DNA of 64,000 nt from Heyndrickxia ginsengihumi (GTDB lineage: Bacteria > Bacillota > Bacilli > Bacillales > Bacillaceae_C), in assembly GCF_011008565.1 (NCBI RefSeq), contig NZ_JAAIWK010000004.1, positions 124,001 through 188,000 on the forward strand. Reading direction: 5' to 3'. The position numbers and the translations under genes are program-made. Positions 1 to 10,555 of this stretch are shown in pieces. The first letter of the stretch is position 1, and each line of letters begins with the position of its first letter. The notes beneath the pieces are model-generated. The model did no database searches. It was not told the origin of the DNA and saw only the letters and a program-made list of their open reading frames with translations.

Positions 1-1035
1 GAACAACATCAGAATGAGCATAATGAACAACAGAGCTCAACGAAGGATAAGGAACAGGCGAATACTTTTACGGAAGCAAAAGATAAAATATTTGATTTTG
101 TAGGTGGAGCATTGAAAAAAATAAAAGATTTTGATTTTCCATTAAACCAGTCGGTAGAAATTTCGCATGTATTCCAGCAATCATCGGCAAATATAAACAG
201 CATTAAGATTGACGTTGACCACGGGCATGTTCGCTTTAAGCAGTGGGACCAAGAGGATGTACGGATTGAATGTGAGGTAAAAGTATTTCGAACTGATGAT
301 TTCGAAGAAGGACGGAAATTTTTTCTGAACAATAGTACGTTTACACTTGACGATGAGCAATTGCAGTTTACAACTCATTCAAAATGGATGAAAGTGGATA
401 CGATTGTGTATGTTCCGCAACATAAGTATGAAACCATCGTTCTCCGCACTTTTAATGGATCAATACATGGTGAAGATATGACGGCGGTAAAAACAAATAT
501 AAAAACATTGAATGGCAAAATTTTTATTAAAGATAGTGAAATCAATCGTTTAGAAGCAGAAACGGCGAATGGAACGATTGACTTTGAAAAGAGTAATATC
601 AATGAAGTTGAAGCGCAAACGATGAATGGGGAAATTAAATGGAATGGCGCATTTGTAACATCGGATTTTGAATCATTTAATGGGAATATTTCTATTTCCT
701 TAACAGATGAGTATGCAGATACACTACATGCCAAAACTGTAACAGGAAATATTGAAATTATATTGCCTGACAAAACGGCAGTACAAGGAGAATGTAAAAG
801 TAATTTTGGGAACTTCATGATTGCTTTAGAAGGAATTGAACGTATGGATGAGAAAAAAGAGATGATCCAAAAACAACTTCGTTTCAGCAGAAATTATGAT
901 ACGAATAAACATTTATATATTTTTGCAGATGCTAAAACTGGAGCGGTATCTATTAAAGAAGGAGAAATGGATAAAAAGAAAGAACCTATTACGAATGAAG
1001 CGGAGGAAACTCAAGCAGACAGTCATGAAGAATAG
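1..1035 (+). CDS. yvlB: YvlB-like DUF4097 protein, 5' end outside window
   Basis: The frame is open from base 1, so this is the C-terminal part of a longer protein; the TTG at 112 is internal and has no ribosome binding site. The visible residues begin with a Gln/Glu/Lys-rich linker and continue into a repetitive beta-strand pattern with recurring Asn-Gly steps (FNGS, LNGK, ANGT, MNGE, FNGN), typical of DUF4097 beta-helix-like domains. The end is a charged Glu-rich tail. In B. subtilis yvlB sits beside yvlD and just before hprK-lgt, which matches here. Molecular function is unknown; the family is linked to the cell envelope. Identification rests on domain pattern plus synteny. Confidence 0.8.
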   Translation, partial: EQHQNEHNEQQSSTKDKEQANTFTEAKDKIFDFVGGALKKIKDFDFPLNQSVEISHVFQQSSANINSIKIDVDHGHVRFKQWDQEDVRIECEVKVFRTDDFEEGRKFFLNNSTFTLDDEQLQFTTHSKWMKVDTIVYVPQHKYETIVLRTFNGSIHGEDMTAVKTNIKTLNGKIFIKDSEINRLEAETANGTIDFEKSNINEVEAQTMNGEIKWNGAFVTSDFESFNGNISISLTDEYADTLHAKTVTGNIEIILPDKTAVQGECKSNFGNFMIALEGIERMDEKKEMIQKQLRFSRNYDTNKHLYIFADAKTGAVSIKEGEMDKKKEPITNEAEETQADSHEE

Positions 1036-1105
1036 GCTAGTCCTATAATAGCGCAACAAAATTTAGTATACTTAGCATATCTTTAAATGAAAAGGTTTGA
1101 TGTTA

Positions 1106-1462
1106 ATGCGATGGATTGTTGGAATCTTAATTAATGCTGTGCTGTTTATTGCAATATCCGGATATTTTGATGGCTTTTATGTATCGAGCGTTGGTTCAGC
1201 AATAATGGCAAGTATTTTATTATCAATATTAAATATTTTAGTGAGGCCGATTTTGATTTTGTTAACATTGCCCATTACTGTCGTAACATTGGGGCTATTT
1301 TTATTGGTTATCAATGCTGTCACCCTTATTATGACAGATAAGTTTATGGGAAATCGTTTCGAAATCGATAGTTTTGGAATGGCCTTGCTCGTAGCAATTA
1401 TGATGGCTATTGTTAATCTCATTCTGCAGAAAACGGTCTTTAACAAGGAAAATAGAGGATAA
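1106..1462 (+). CDS. yvlD: YvlD-like four-helix membrane protein (phage holin family 4)
   Basis: A 118-residue, almost wholly hydrophobic protein with about four membrane helices and short loops, ending in a basic tail. It begins MRWIVGILINAV. I chose ATG 1106 because AAAGG at 1092-1095 is 10 bases upstream; TTG 1097 and ATG 1100 are too close to that site. It lies 70 bases after the YvlB-like gene, as in B. subtilis. The family name (holin family 4) reflects topology; no lytic role is implied. Probably co-transcribed with the gene before it. Confidence 0.8.
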   Translation: MRWIVGILINAVLFIAISGYFDGFYVSSVGSAIMASILLSILNILVRPILILLTLPITVVTLGLFLLVINAVTLIMTDKFMGNRFEIDSFGMALLVAIMMAIVNLILQKTVFNKENRG

Positions 1463-1554
1463 TCAAAAAGGGTCGAGGAGTGGTCTCATAGATCTAGCAC
1501 ATCACATATATCTATTTACAATAAGATATGATAAATGTGGTGGAGGATCTTTCT

Positions 1555-1583
1555 GTTGAGAAAGCTCAAGGCTCTTTTTTTAC
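1555..1583 (+). terminator. probable Rho-independent terminator before hprK
   Basis: A short hairpin (TTGAG AAAG CTCAA) is followed by GGCTC and seven T. An alternative stem CTTTCT/AGAAAG overlaps it. It would end the yvlB-yvlD unit, leaving hprK with its own promoter in 1584-1715. Confidence 0.5.
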
Positions 1584-1729
1584 AATATTTCCCTCCTTTT
1601 ATGATTTAGCAAAAGGGCTGGTCTAGAAGATTATATAAATGATAAAATAATATGAGGCTTTGAAATCATTCGATTAATATCGTTTTTTAAAGATTTTACA
1701 TCGGATCTTGTAATAGGAGGATTAAAAAA

Positions 1730-2677
1730 TTGGCAAAGGTTCGTGTTGCAGATATTATACAAAAGTTTAATCTCGAATTAGTAAGTGGTGAGGAAGGGAT
1801 TCATCGTCCCATTACAACAAGTGATATTTCACGTCCTGGTTTAGAAATGACTGGCTTCTTTGACTACTATCCTGCAGATCGGATACAGTTGCTAGGAATG
1901 GCAGAGATTACATTCAGCCAACGTCTTACTTCCGAGGAACGTAAGCAACGGATGGAAAAACTATGCAGCGATATCACACCAGGAATTATTATATCGCGTG
2001 ATTTGCCCGTACCTGAAGAATTAATAGAGGCTTCTGAGGAATATTCTATTCCTGTCATGAAAACACCGATGAAAACAACACGGTTTTCCAGTCGTTTGAC
2101 AAACTACTTAGAATATAAATTAGCTCCGACAACTGCAGTACATGGTGTTCTTGTAGATGTGTACGGCGTTGGCGTGTTAATTACAGGAAGCAGCGGGGTT
2201 GGTAAAAGTGAGACGGCTTTAGAGCTTGTAAAACGTGGGCATCGTCTTGTAGCAGATGATTGTGTGGAAATTGTTCAGCAGGAAGAAGGCTCTCTAATTG
2301 GACATGCACCTGACTTAATTGAGCATCTTTTAGAGATTAGAGGTCTTGGCATTATTAATGTAATGACATTGTTTGGTGCAGGGGCTGTTCGAAGCCATAA
2401 ACGCATAACGATGATCGCAAGTCTAGAACTATGGGATCAGCATAAGCATTATGATCGTCTCGGTTTAGATGAGGAAAAAGTTAAAATCATCGATACCGAA
2501 ATTACAAAAATTACTGTTCCTGTCCGACCTGGGCGAAATCTAGCAATTATTATCGAAGTGGCAGCGATGAATTACCGGTTGAAAAATATGGGTGTCAATA
2601 CTGCTCAGCAGTTTACAAGTAAGCTTGCAAATGCCATTGAAGAGCATAGCAACCATGATCATACACAGTTTAACTAA
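1730..2677 (+). CDS. hprK: HPr kinase/phosphorylase
   Basis: Bifunctional enzyme that phosphorylates Ser46 of HPr and Crh using ATP or pyrophosphate and reverses the reaction, controlling CcpA-dependent catabolite repression. The 315 residues have an N-terminal domain of about 130 residues and a C-terminal kinase domain with Walker A GSSGVGKS near residue 153, a catalytic His in [11 protein letters not shown] and Asp residues in LVADDCVE. Start is TTG, with AGGAGG at 1715-1720 nine bases upstream. lgt follows after 106 bases, the usual Bacillus order. Its substrate Crh is encoded at 12.7 kb. Confidence 0.97.
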   Translation: MAKVRVADIIQKFNLELVSGEEGIHRPITTSDISRPGLEMTGFFDYYPADRIQLLGMAEITFSQRLTSEERKQRMEKLCSDITPGIIISRDLPVPEELIEASEEYSIPVMKTPMKTTRFSSRLTNYLEYKLAPTTAVHGVLVDVYGVGVLITGSSGVGKSETALELVKRGHRLVADDCVEIVQQEEGSLIGHAPDLIEHLLEIRGLGIINVMTLFGAGAVRSHKRITMIASLELWDQHKHYDRLGLDEEKVKIIDTEITKITVPVRPGRNLAIIIEVAAMNYRLKNMGVNTAQQFTSKLANAIEEHSNHDHTQFN

Positions 2678-2783
2678 ATCAGTTTATACAAAAAGAAGCA
2701 GAAATCATTCCCATCAAGATACAAATGTATTATAAGCACACGAATAAATATCTATTATGGATGTGAAAGAGGAGAAGGTATAA

Positions 2784-3596
2784 ATGGAATCAAATATTAA
2801 ACCATTAAATCCAATTGCCTTTCATTTAGGCGGGCTCGAGGTCCATTGGTATGGAATTATTATTGGCTGTGGAATTATTTTAGGATTATATATTGCGATG
2901 CACGAAGCGGCAAAACGCGGAGTTGACCAAAATATCATTGCGGACTTACTTATTTGGGCTATTCCAATTTCGATTATTTGCGCACGTATTTACTATGTAT
3001 TGTTTGAATGGGGATACTATTCACAACATCCAAACGAAATTATAAAAATTTGGAATGGCGGAATTGCCATTCATGGAGCATTAATTGGGGCCGTCGTAAC
3101 AGCCATTATTTTCACAAGAAAAAAAGGTGTTTCTTTCTGGAAAGTTGCAGATATTGTTGCGCCAAGTATTATTTTAGGACAAGGTATTGGACGCTGGGGA
3201 AATTTTATGAACCAAGAGGCGCATGGACGTGAAGTCAGCCGACAGTTTTTAGAACATCTTCATTTGCCAGATTTTATTATTAATCAAATGTACATAGATG
3301 GTACTTATTATCAGCCGACATTTTTATATGAATCTTTATGGGATATTCTCGGTTTTGTTATTTTGATTTTGTTAAGAAGAGCAAGTTTACATAGGGGAGA
3401 AATTTTCTTAAGCTATTTAATTTGGTATTCTATTGGCCGATTTTTTGTCGAAGGCTTACGTACAGATAGTTTAATGTTGACAAGTCATTTGCGGATTGCA
3501 CAAGTAGTATCCATTGTCCTTATTATCATCGGATTATTTTTATGGGTTTATCGCAGAAAAACTGGTTTATCATCTAAATTGTATACAGAGCTTTAA
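2784..3596 (+). CDS. lgt: prolipoprotein diacylglyceryl transferase
   Basis: Integral membrane enzyme that moves diacylglycerol from phosphatidylglycerol to the lipobox Cys of prelipoproteins, the first step of lipoprotein maturation. Its 270 residues have about seven membrane helices. The family signature [10 protein letters not shown] is at residues 136-145, and AIHGAL near residue 98 carries the conserved His. A GAGGAGAAGG site precedes ATG 2784. In B. subtilis yvoD and ppaX follow directly; here yvoD is missing and a repeat array fills the gap. Confidence 0.96.
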   Translation: MESNIKPLNPIAFHLGGLEVHWYGIIIGCGIILGLYIAMHEAAKRGVDQNIIADLLIWAIPISIICARIYYVLFEWGYYSQHPNEIIKIWNGGIAIHGALIGAVVTAIIFTRKKGVSFWKVADIVAPSIILGQGIGRWGNFMNQEAHGREVSRQFLEHLHLPDFIINQMYIDGTYYQPTFLYESLWDILGFVILILLRRASLHRGEIFLSYLIWYSIGRFFVEGLRTDSLMLTSHLRIAQVVSIVLIIIGLFLWVYRRKTGLSSKLYTEL

Positions 3597-3665
3597 ACTC
3601 CGACAAAAAGATATCATTCAATCTTTGAAGCCTACATTAATAACAGCCTTTAAAATAACGTGAAC

Positions 3666-3699
3666 TTTGGGGAAGATGATCTTCCCCATTATATTTATT
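3666..3699 (+). terminator. Rho-independent terminator after lgt
   Basis: Near-perfect palindrome: TGGGGAAGAT at 3668-3677 and its complement ATCTTCCCCA at 3679-3688, followed by a T-rich tract. It separates hprK-lgt from the repeat array and ppaX. Confidence 0.7.
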
Positions 3700-3873
3700 G
3701 TAACGATTTTACAATATACACCTGTAAAGCGTTAAACTGCACACGTGAATGGAAACTTTTTGTTTGTAAAATATATTTATATTTAGAGAAATCAACTTCT
3801 CTTATTGATCAACCTATATTGACCGGAGCGGAAATCCATTATGTATTTAAACTGTTCATAAAGAGTTGAATTA

Positions 3874-3998
3874 GAGCAGAAGGTGCGAGAATCCTGCGGG
3901 AATAGCGGAATAGATGAGACCCCACAGGCGTGTAGCGCTGAGGAAACTCAACATCCCCCCACGGAAAGCGAGCATCCTGGAGTGGAAATCAGTAACTC
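3874..3998 (+). repeat. Bacillaceae-type structured intergenic repeat, copy 1 of 3
   Basis: About 125 bases starting GAGCAGAAGGTGCGAGA. Shared landmarks with the next two copies are CCTGCGGGAATAGCGGAATA, GATGAGACCCCACAGGCGTG, and a GGAAAGCGAGCATCCTGGA-like end. Complementary blocks (CCTGCGGG with CCCACAGG, and the outer GGTGC and GCATCC arms) predict a branched stem-loop. It has several mismatches compared with copy 2, so it looks older. It lies in the 871-base gap between lgt and ppaX. Short frames across this gap are not credible genes. Confidence 0.85.
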
Positions 3999-4100
3999 CC
4001 TTTGATGAAAATCAGATAATAGTACGAAAACAGACTTGTTTAAAGTGTGCTGTAATTAAAAGAAGTGGATTTTACATAACCTATTTATTAAAAAAGATTG

Positions 4101-4225
4101 AAGCGGAAGGATGCGAGACTCCTGCGGGAATAGCGGAATAGATGAGACCCCGCAGGCGTGCAGCGCCGAGGAGGCTCAGCATTCGCCCGCGGAAAGCGAG
4201 CATCCTGGATCGGAAATCAACTCCT
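4101..4225 (+). repeat. Bacillaceae-type structured intergenic repeat, copy 2 of 3
   Basis: The best-preserved copy: starts AAGCGGAAGGATGCGAGA, contains CTCCTGCGGGAATAGCGG, GAGACCCCGCAGGCGTGCAG, GCGCCGAGGAGGCTCAGCAT and CGCCCGCGGAAAGCGAGCAT. GGATGC near the left pairs with GCATCC near the right, and CCTGCGGG pairs with CCCCGCAGG. It is followed by AACAACAAAGCTTGCGAAAA, which recurs in similar form beside the copy near 14041. Confidence 0.88.
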
Positions 4226-4313
4226 TTCCTGTTAAACCAACAACAAAGCTTGCGAAAACAGCTTTATAAGCAAATAATCATTTTTTATGTTTAACCTGTT
4301 AGAAAACCAGTTT

Positions 4314-4431
4314 GAAGCGGAAGGTGCTTGCGGGAAAAGCGAGATTGCGGAGACCCCACAGGCGTGCAGCGCCGAGGAGACCCAGCATCCCCCCGCGGAA
4401 AGCGAAACCCTGAAGCGAAAATCATTACTCC
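4314..4431 (+). repeat. Bacillaceae-type structured intergenic repeat, copy 3 of 3
   Basis: About 118 bases in the same orientation as copies 1 and 2, starting GAAGCGGAAGGTGC. A short internal deletion removes part of the left arm (GGTGCTTGCGGGAAAAGCGA). The right half keeps GAGACCCCACAGGCGTGCAG, GCGCCGAGGAGACCCAGCAT and CCGCGGAAAGCGAAACC. It ends about 36 bases before the ppaX start and may form part of its leader. Confidence 0.85.
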
Positions 4432-4467
4432 TTTTCCAGTTTATTTAAATAGAAAGGTGGCTTTTAC

Positions 4468-5121
4468 ATGCAAAAACAAATTACAACACTACTGTTTGAT
4501 TTTGACGGTACATTAATCGATACAAATGAATTAATTACACAATCACATTTACATACACTCAATAAGTATTATCCTGGACGTTATAAACGCGAAGATGTAC
4601 TAGTGTTTAACGGACCACCATTAATAGAAAGCTTCTCGACTATTGATCCAGAGCGGGCTGCTGAAATGGTGGAAACATACCGTGCTTTCAATCTTGCTCA
4701 TCATGATGAATTGATAAAAGAATTTCCAGATGTCTTAGAGACTTTAAAAGAACTAAAGGAAAAACAGTTTAAGCTTGCCATTGTTTCTACGAAATTTCGA
4801 GACACTTTGCTGCGCGGATTAAACCTCATTCATCTTGATTCAATTTTCGATGTTATTGTGACACTAGATGATGTGAAACATGCCAAACCACATCCGGAGC
4901 CAATCGAAAAAGCATTGCAATTATTAGGGTCAGAACCAGGAGAGACATTGATGGTTGGAGATAATTCTCATGATATTGAATCAGGAAAGAATGCAGGTAC
5001 ATATACAGCTGGAGTTGCTTGGTCCGCAAAAGGGCGTGCTTATCTTGAAGCACTTCAACCAGATTTTATCCTTGAGAAAATGACGGATCTCTATTCAATA
5101 TTAGGAGTTCGGCATCCATGA
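4468..5121 (+). CDS. ppaX: pyrophosphatase PpaX (HAD family)
   Basis: HAD-superfamily phosphatase of 217 residues. In B. subtilis PpaX hydrolyses the pyrophosphate released by HPrK when it dephosphorylates Ser-P-HPr. Motif I is DFDGTLID (Asp11, Asp13), motif II is the Ser/Thr of VSTKF, and motif IV is [20 protein letters not shown] lies upstream of ATG 4468. The stop codon overlaps the start of the acyltransferase gene by four bases (ATGA), so the two are translationally coupled. Confidence 0.94.
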   Translation: MQKQITTLLFDFDGTLIDTNELITQSHLHTLNKYYPGRYKREDVLVFNGPPLIESFSTIDPERAAEMVETYRAFNLAHHDELIKEFPDVLETLKELKEKQFKLAIVSTKFRDTLLRGLNLIHLDSIFDVIVTLDDVKHAKPHPEPIEKALQLLGSEPGETLMVGDNSHDIESGKNAGTYTAGVAWSAKGRAYLEALQPDFILEKMTDLYSILGVRHP

Positions 5122-5624
5122 GAAATACAGAGCGGCATCGTGTTTCAGGAGCGAATTCGCTATGGCAAATTTATAAAACTGTGTCATTTTGGAAAGTGAT
5201 GAAAAACTTTACGATCATTCAAATTGCTCGATATATGCCTTTTCTGAAAGTGAAAAATTGGCTATATCGGGCTTTCTTAAAAATGAATGTTGGTGATCAA
5301 ACGGCTTTTGCTTTAATGGTAATGGTCGATATTATGTTTCCTGAAAAAATCACAGTCGGACGGAATTCGATTATTGGTTACAATACAACCATCCTTGCCC
5401 ACGAATACTTAATTGATGAATACCGACTTGGTGAAGTCATTATCGGCAATGAAGTAATGATTGGTGCCAATACAACGATTCTTCCAGGAGTAAAGATTGG
5501 AGATCGGGCAATTGTTTCAGCGGGGACTGTTGTTCATAAAGATGTACCAGCAGGGGCATTTGTAGGTGGAAATCCTATGAGATTGATTTATACAAAAGAA
5601 GAAATGGAAAATAGAAAAAAATAA
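5118..5624 (+). CDS. yvoF: YvoF-like hexapeptide-repeat acyltransferase
   Basis: Protein of 168 residues. After about 70 residues it enters a left-handed beta-helix pattern with hexapeptide repeats ([36 protein letters not shown]) and the conserved end [12 protein letters not shown]. These are features of the WbbJ/maltose-O-acetyltransferase-like family that uses acetyl-CoA. The acceptor is unknown. It overlaps ppaX by four bases as in B. subtilis. The his genes that follow yvoF in B. subtilis are not here; the TPR gene yvcD comes next. Confidence 0.88.
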   Translation: MRNTERHRVSGANSLWQIYKTVSFWKVMKNFTIIQIARYMPFLKVKNWLYRAFLKMNVGDQTAFALMVMVDIMFPEKITVGRNSIIGYNTTILAHEYLIDEYRLGEVIIGNEVMIGANTTILPGVKIGDRAIVSAGTVVHKDVPAGAFVGGNPMRLIYTKEEMENRKK

Positions 5625-5729
5625 CTTTAGTGGTAGTAGAACTGTCTCATTCAAGGTTCATTATTAAATCAAATATATGTTATACTACAATAAACTAACT
5701 ATGTATAAAAATATTTGTGAGGGACCTTC

Positions 5730-7244
5730 ATGGCAAAAGATATAGAAATACAACAAGAGCGGGATAATATTCGTTTCTTTATCCCTTCAGGGGATTTCTA
5801 CTTTAATAAAGGAATGGACGCTTTTTACCGTAGTGATTTACAAAAGGCAAAAAAATATCTAGAACGTGCTGTACAATTGGAGCCAAAAGATCCGGTTTTT
5901 ACTTTGCAATTGGCGGTCATTTATTCGCATTGTGAAGAGTTTCAACAAGCCATTGAGTTATTTCAAAGAATTTTAAAAGATTTGAATCCAAAAATGGTGG
6001 ATTGCTATTATTTTATTGCTCATAATTATACGGAGCTTGGGTATTTTAATGAAGCTTATTATCATGTGAAAAAGTATCTTGAAAAAGATCCAGATGGGAA
6101 ATATAAAGAAGAAGCGGAAGAATTACTGTACTTGATTGAAACAGAAGATGACGATTTTGAGTATTCATTATATGAGCAAGATGAATTAATGATGAAGCAA
6201 GAAGAAGCAAGATGGCTCCTTGAAACGGGTAATTTTGAAAAGGCCTTAATCCAATTGCGGGAATTAATTGAAAAGTATCCAGATTATTGGTCTTCCTATA
6301 ATAACATGGCCCTTGCTTATTTTTATTTAGGACAAGTCGATCAAGCAGTTGAGGTGTTGGAGGAATTACTTGAAAAAAATCCTGGGAATTTACACGGATT
6401 GTGCAATTTGGCTGTCTTTTTCTATCACCATCGAAGAGATGAGGAATTAGGAAAGATACTAGAAGGACTTGAAAAGGTTCAGCCGTTATCGACTGATCAT
6501 CAATATAAATTAGGGGCAACCTTTGCAATTGTCGGACGTTATGAACAGGCATATTATTGGCTAAACCTCTTAAAGAAGCGGGGGTTTGAGGGAGATGCCT
6601 CTTTTTATTATTGGTTGTCTAATGCAGCCCATCATACAGGACAATTCCAAGTGTCAAAAGCCGCATGGGAGCAGCTGTTAAAACTTGATCCAGAGAAAAA
6701 AGGACGGGAGCCATGGTTTCATCAGAATGAGCCTTTTCTTTATTTAGAAGAAGATATTAATGCTATTTTAAAAATGTTAAGCAGTGATAAAATGGTTGAA
6801 CGTTTATTTGCCATCTTTCTTCTAGGAAATTCCTCACACCGAGATGAAATTATTGCTCATCCGGATTTCAAAGATTTAAATGAGTTTTCATTAACGGAAA
6901 AGCTTTATTTATCGCATGTTCTTGCGACGAAAACAAATATATCCTCTAATGTAAAGGAAATGTTTGTGCAAGCACATCAAGTAGCTTGTTTATTGCATGA
7001 GCATCACCGTCCGATTCATACAAACGCTCGTGATTTGTTTCTTTTATGGTTTTCAATCTTCTTGGAAGGATTGAAAAAGGAAGAGTTATTTAAAAATGAA
7101 AATGCTTATGCAGCAGCAACAGATTATGTTTGGAATAAACTAAATGGTGGTAATTTATCGCAAGCAGCAATTGCAAAGCAGTATCATATTTCAGTTTCAA
7201 CTTTACAGAAATATGCCAAAAAAATACGTATGTTTATTCAATGA
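5730..7244 (+). CDS. yvcD: tetratricopeptide-repeat protein YvcD
   Basis: Soluble 504-residue protein with TPR units. Clear examples are near residues 22-56 (FNKGMDAFYRSDLQKAKKYL), 57-90, 92-125 and 158-230 (FEKALIQLRELIEKYPDYWS). The last 35 residues look like a helix-turn-helix (LSQAAIAKQYHISVSTLQKY). ATG 5730 has GAGGGA at seven to twelve bases upstream. It precedes trxB as in B. subtilis. No biochemical function is established; a protein-interaction or regulatory role is inferred from TPR plus HTH. Confidence 0.85.
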   Translation: MAKDIEIQQERDNIRFFIPSGDFYFNKGMDAFYRSDLQKAKKYLERAVQLEPKDPVFTLQLAVIYSHCEEFQQAIELFQRILKDLNPKMVDCYYFIAHNYTELGYFNEAYYHVKKYLEKDPDGKYKEEAEELLYLIETEDDDFEYSLYEQDELMMKQEEARWLLETGNFEKALIQLRELIEKYPDYWSSYNNMALAYFYLGQVDQAVEVLEELLEKNPGNLHGLCNLAVFFYHHRRDEELGKILEGLEKVQPLSTDHQYKLGATFAIVGRYEQAYYWLNLLKKRGFEGDASFYYWLSNAAHHTGQFQVSKAAWEQLLKLDPEKKGREPWFHQNEPFLYLEEDINAILKMLSSDKMVERLFAIFLLGNSSHRDEIIAHPDFKDLNEFSLTEKLYLSHVLATKTNISSNVKEMFVQAHQVACLLHEHHRPIHTNARDLFLLWFSIFLEGLKKEELFKNENAYAAATDYVWNKLNGGNLSQAAIAKQYHISVSTLQKYAKKIRMFIQ

Positions 7245-7314
7245 GCATTTTTTTGGACGAAGTGACAAGCATTTTTTATACTAAATGAAAGGACAGTAAC
7301 CTGTCATTCCTTGA

Positions 7315-8370
<1,056 letters not shown>

Positions 8371-8469
8371 AAAGTTATGTTGTTTTAATGTTATTGTAAC
8401 GGACATGAAATAATAAATTGTTACGATAATAATGTAGAAATTAACCCCCTTTTTAATAAATTTCTCCTT

Positions 8470-8498
8470 GAGCACAGTATATCTGTGCTCTTTTTTTA
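8470..8498 (+). terminator. Rho-independent terminator of trxB
   Basis: GAGCACAG and CTGTGCTC form an eight-base-pair stem around TATAT, followed by seven T. Confidence 0.9.
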
Positions 8499-8591
8499 GT
8501 AATATCAATAAACGAATACAAAAATGTTTTTTTCTAGGTTCTGTAAATGGTAATTATAGTTGATTTGCTGTTATTAGCGGAACTCTGTTTA

Positions 8592-8682
8592 TTGACGTTT
8601 AGCTATGATGGAGTATAACTAAAAATCTAATTCAATTTCCGTCGTACGCCTTCTTAAAAAGGAAAATGAGTTGGATTTTTCT
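8592..8682 (+). other. promoter-like pair plus long hairpin in trxB-yvcI gap
   Basis: In the 488-base gap between trxB and yvcI, TTGACG (8592-8597) and TATAAC (8614-8619) are 16 bases apart. Immediately after lies a long imperfect hairpin (8621-8680): AAAAATCTAATTCAATTTCC against GGAAAATGAGTTGGATTTTT, ending in a T-rich run. It could be a very short transcript or a decayed gene's promoter and terminator. The rest of the gap shows nothing I can name. Confidence 0.3.
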
Positions 8683-8858
8683 TGAAAGCATGCCTATCTC
8701 TTTCATTGTTCATGAGTTTTATAAATAGTATAATATAAGCAAGTATCAGTCCGTTTTTATCAAATGTTCTCAAATTGGAAATATAACTTTACCATGAACT
8801 AACTTAAACATGCTCTTTTTAGTTGTGCGATTGTCAAATAGATGAATGAGGAATTGAG

Positions 8859-9326
8859 GTGTATCATTTGCAGCGTATTACAAATTGTGTGTACATGAAA
8901 GATGATAAAGTTTTATTATTACAAAAGCCGCGAAGAAATTGGTGGGTAGCTCCAGGCGGGAAAATGGAACAAGGTGAATCGATACGAGAAGCGATTACCC
9001 GGGAATTTCGTGAAGAAACGGGAATTTATATTAAAAACCCAGAATTAAAAGGGGTTTTTACGATTCTAATTAAAGACGGGGATCAAGTTGTATCTGAATG
9101 GATGATGTTTACCTTTTTAGCTACCGAAGGAGATGGTACTCATTTAGAAGTGTCACCAGAAGGGATATTACAATGGCATTCTCTGAATGAGATGAAAAAC
9201 TTACCAATGGCAGAAGGCGATCATCATATTCTTGATTATATGGTGCAAGGTAGTAAAATGATCTATGGCCAATTTACTTATACACCTGATTTTGAACTTC
9301 TTTCATACCGACTTGATCCCAGCTAA
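8859..9326 (+). CDS. yvcI: Nudix hydrolase YvcI
   Basis: 155-residue Nudix pyrophosphohydrolase; the substrate is not deducible, but the B. subtilis homologue is an 8-oxo-dGTP-type member. The Nudix box is complete: GGKMEQGESIREAI continuing into REFREETGI. The start is GTG 8859, giving MYHLQRITNCV, which matches YvcI, with TGAGG at 8847-8851. It precedes rapZ-yvcK-whiA as in B. subtilis, although a 344-base gap containing a repeat fragment separates it from rapZ. Confidence 0.9.
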   Translation: MYHLQRITNCVYMKDDKVLLLQKPRRNWWVAPGGKMEQGESIREAITREFREETGIYIKNPELKGVFTILIKDGDQVVSEWMMFTFLATEGDGTHLEVSPEGILQWHSLNEMKNLPMAEGDHHILDYMVQGSKMIYGQFTYTPDFELLSYRLDPS

Positions 9327-9328
9327 AT

Positions 9329-9363
9329 ATAAGCGTAAGCTAATTCTTGCTGCTTTTTGGGAC
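9329..9363 (+). terminator. weak terminator-like hairpin after yvcI
   Basis: AGCGTAAG and CTTGCTGCT can pair imperfectly and are followed by TTTTT. It lies directly after the yvcI stop. Stem quality is modest. Confidence 0.4.
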
Positions 9364-9473
9364 TATGTGTAAAGCATACCTAAAAGCCTATAAGCAATTC
9401 TCTATAGTACCCATTTAAACTAAGGCTGTTTTCGTGAATTTTTTGTTTGGCATCAAATTGTTCATATTGTTGA

Positions 9474-9540
9474 TGTGCGCGAAAGGAGTGAGACTCCCGC
9501 GGAAAACGAGTATCCTTGAGCGAATATCAACTACCTCCTT
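9474..9540 (+). repeat. truncated copy of the structured intergenic repeat
   Basis: The fragment reads GCGCGAAAGGAGTGAGACTC, then CCGCGGAAAACGAGTATCCT and a TGAGCGAATATCAACTA end. It keeps the left edge and right edge of the family seen at 4.1 kb but lacks the central GAGACCCC...GCCGAGG part. It is flanked by GGCTGTTTTCGTG on one side and AACGAAAACGAAACAAGCC on the other, as seen beside other copies. Nothing else is visible in the 344-base yvcI-rapZ gap. Confidence 0.7.
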
Positions 9541-9670
9541 TTTAACGAAAACGAAACAAGCCTGTTCTTCCTGCCTTGGTGGGAGAATGTAAGCTCATGA
9601 TTTAACATTGTCTTTAAATGAAAAGAGAGTCGCTTTTAACTTTTGTTCCTTTCGATAGGGGGAAAAAACA

Positions 9671-10555
9671 ATGAATACAGAACTAGATAAAGTACAACTC
9701 GTGATCATTACCGGTATGAGTGGAGCAGGTAAAACAGTAGCTATTCAAAGCTTTGAAGATTTAGGCTTTTTCTGTGTAGATAATTTACCACCAACACTTT
9801 TACCAAAGTTTCTTGAACTTATGAAAGACACAAGTAATAAAATGAATAAAGTAGCCCTTGTTATGGATTTACGCGGTCGTGAATTTTTTGATTTTCTGTT
9901 TAAATCGCTAGATGAATTGGATCATATTGCATGGGTTACACCAAAAATTATTTTTTTAGATGCCGAAGATTCTGTGCTAGTCCGAAGATATAAAGAAACA
10001 CGAAGATCACATCCTTTAGCGCCATCTAGTTTACCGTTAGAGGGAATTCAACAAGAACGCAAGCTTTTAGAGGACTTAAAAGGACGATCACAAATTATTT
10101 TAAATACGTCAAAGATGAAGCCCCGGGAATTACGGGAAAAAATTATTACGGAATTTTCCGTGGAAAAACAGCCTATTTTTACGGTTAATGTTGTATCGTT
10201 TGGTTTTAAAAATGGAATTCCAATTGATAGTGATTTAGTTTTTGACGTCCGTTTTCTTCCAAATCCTTTTTATATTGAGCATATGCGTCCAAAGACAGGG
10301 CTAGATAAAGAAGTTTATGATTATGTTTTTAAATGGAATGAAACACAAACATTTGCAAACAAGTTAACAGATTTACTTTCCTTTATGCTGCCGCATTATA
10401 AACGAGAAGGAAAAAGCCAGCTTGTTATTGGAATTGGGTGCACGGGTGGTCAACATCGCTCAGTTGCACTAGCCGAATATATCGGTCAGTATTTTAAAAA
10501 AGATTATCATACGAGAATTTCTCATCGTGATATGAAGGGAAAGGAAAAGAACTAA
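9671..10555 (+). CDS. rapZ: RNase adapter / nucleotide-binding protein RapZ (YvcJ)
   Basis: P-loop protein of 294 residues with Walker A GMSGAGKT near residue 14 and the conserved C-terminal [19 protein letters not shown]. In enterobacteria RapZ guides a small RNA to RNase E; in Bacillus YvcJ binds and hydrolyses nucleotides and affects competence. The stop and the start of yvcK share one base (TAATG), so the two are coupled. GATAGGGGG lies just before the start. Length and context match B. subtilis yvcJ. Confidence 0.95.
   Translation: MNTELDKVQLVIITGMSGAGKTVAIQSFEDLGFFCVDNLPPTLLPKFLELMKDTSNKMNKVALVMDLRGREFFDFLFKSLDELDHIAWVTPKIIFLDAEDSVLVRRYKETRRSHPLAPSSLPLEGIQQERKLLEDLKGRSQIILNTSKMKPRELREKIITEFSVEKQPIFTVNVVSFGFKNGIPIDSDLVFDVRFLPNPFYIEHMRPKTGLDKEVYDYVFKWNETQTFANKLTDLLSFMLPHYKREGKSQLVIGIGCTGGQHRSVALAEYIGQYFKKDYHTRISHRDMKGKEKN

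Noticed and set aside
3874-4431. Three spaced repeats resembling a CRISPR array
   Set aside because: Units are about 120 bases, diverged and internally self-complementary, with unequal spacing, and no cas genes are present.
3660-4516. Short frames across the lgt-ppaX gap as genes (for example 3660-3869, 3914-4141, 4328-4516)
   Set aside because: They run through a terminator and repeat copies, lack good ribosome sites and have no family resemblance.
6046-6552. 168-codon minus-strand frame inside yvcD
   Set aside because: Low-complexity antisense of the TPR gene with no start signal.
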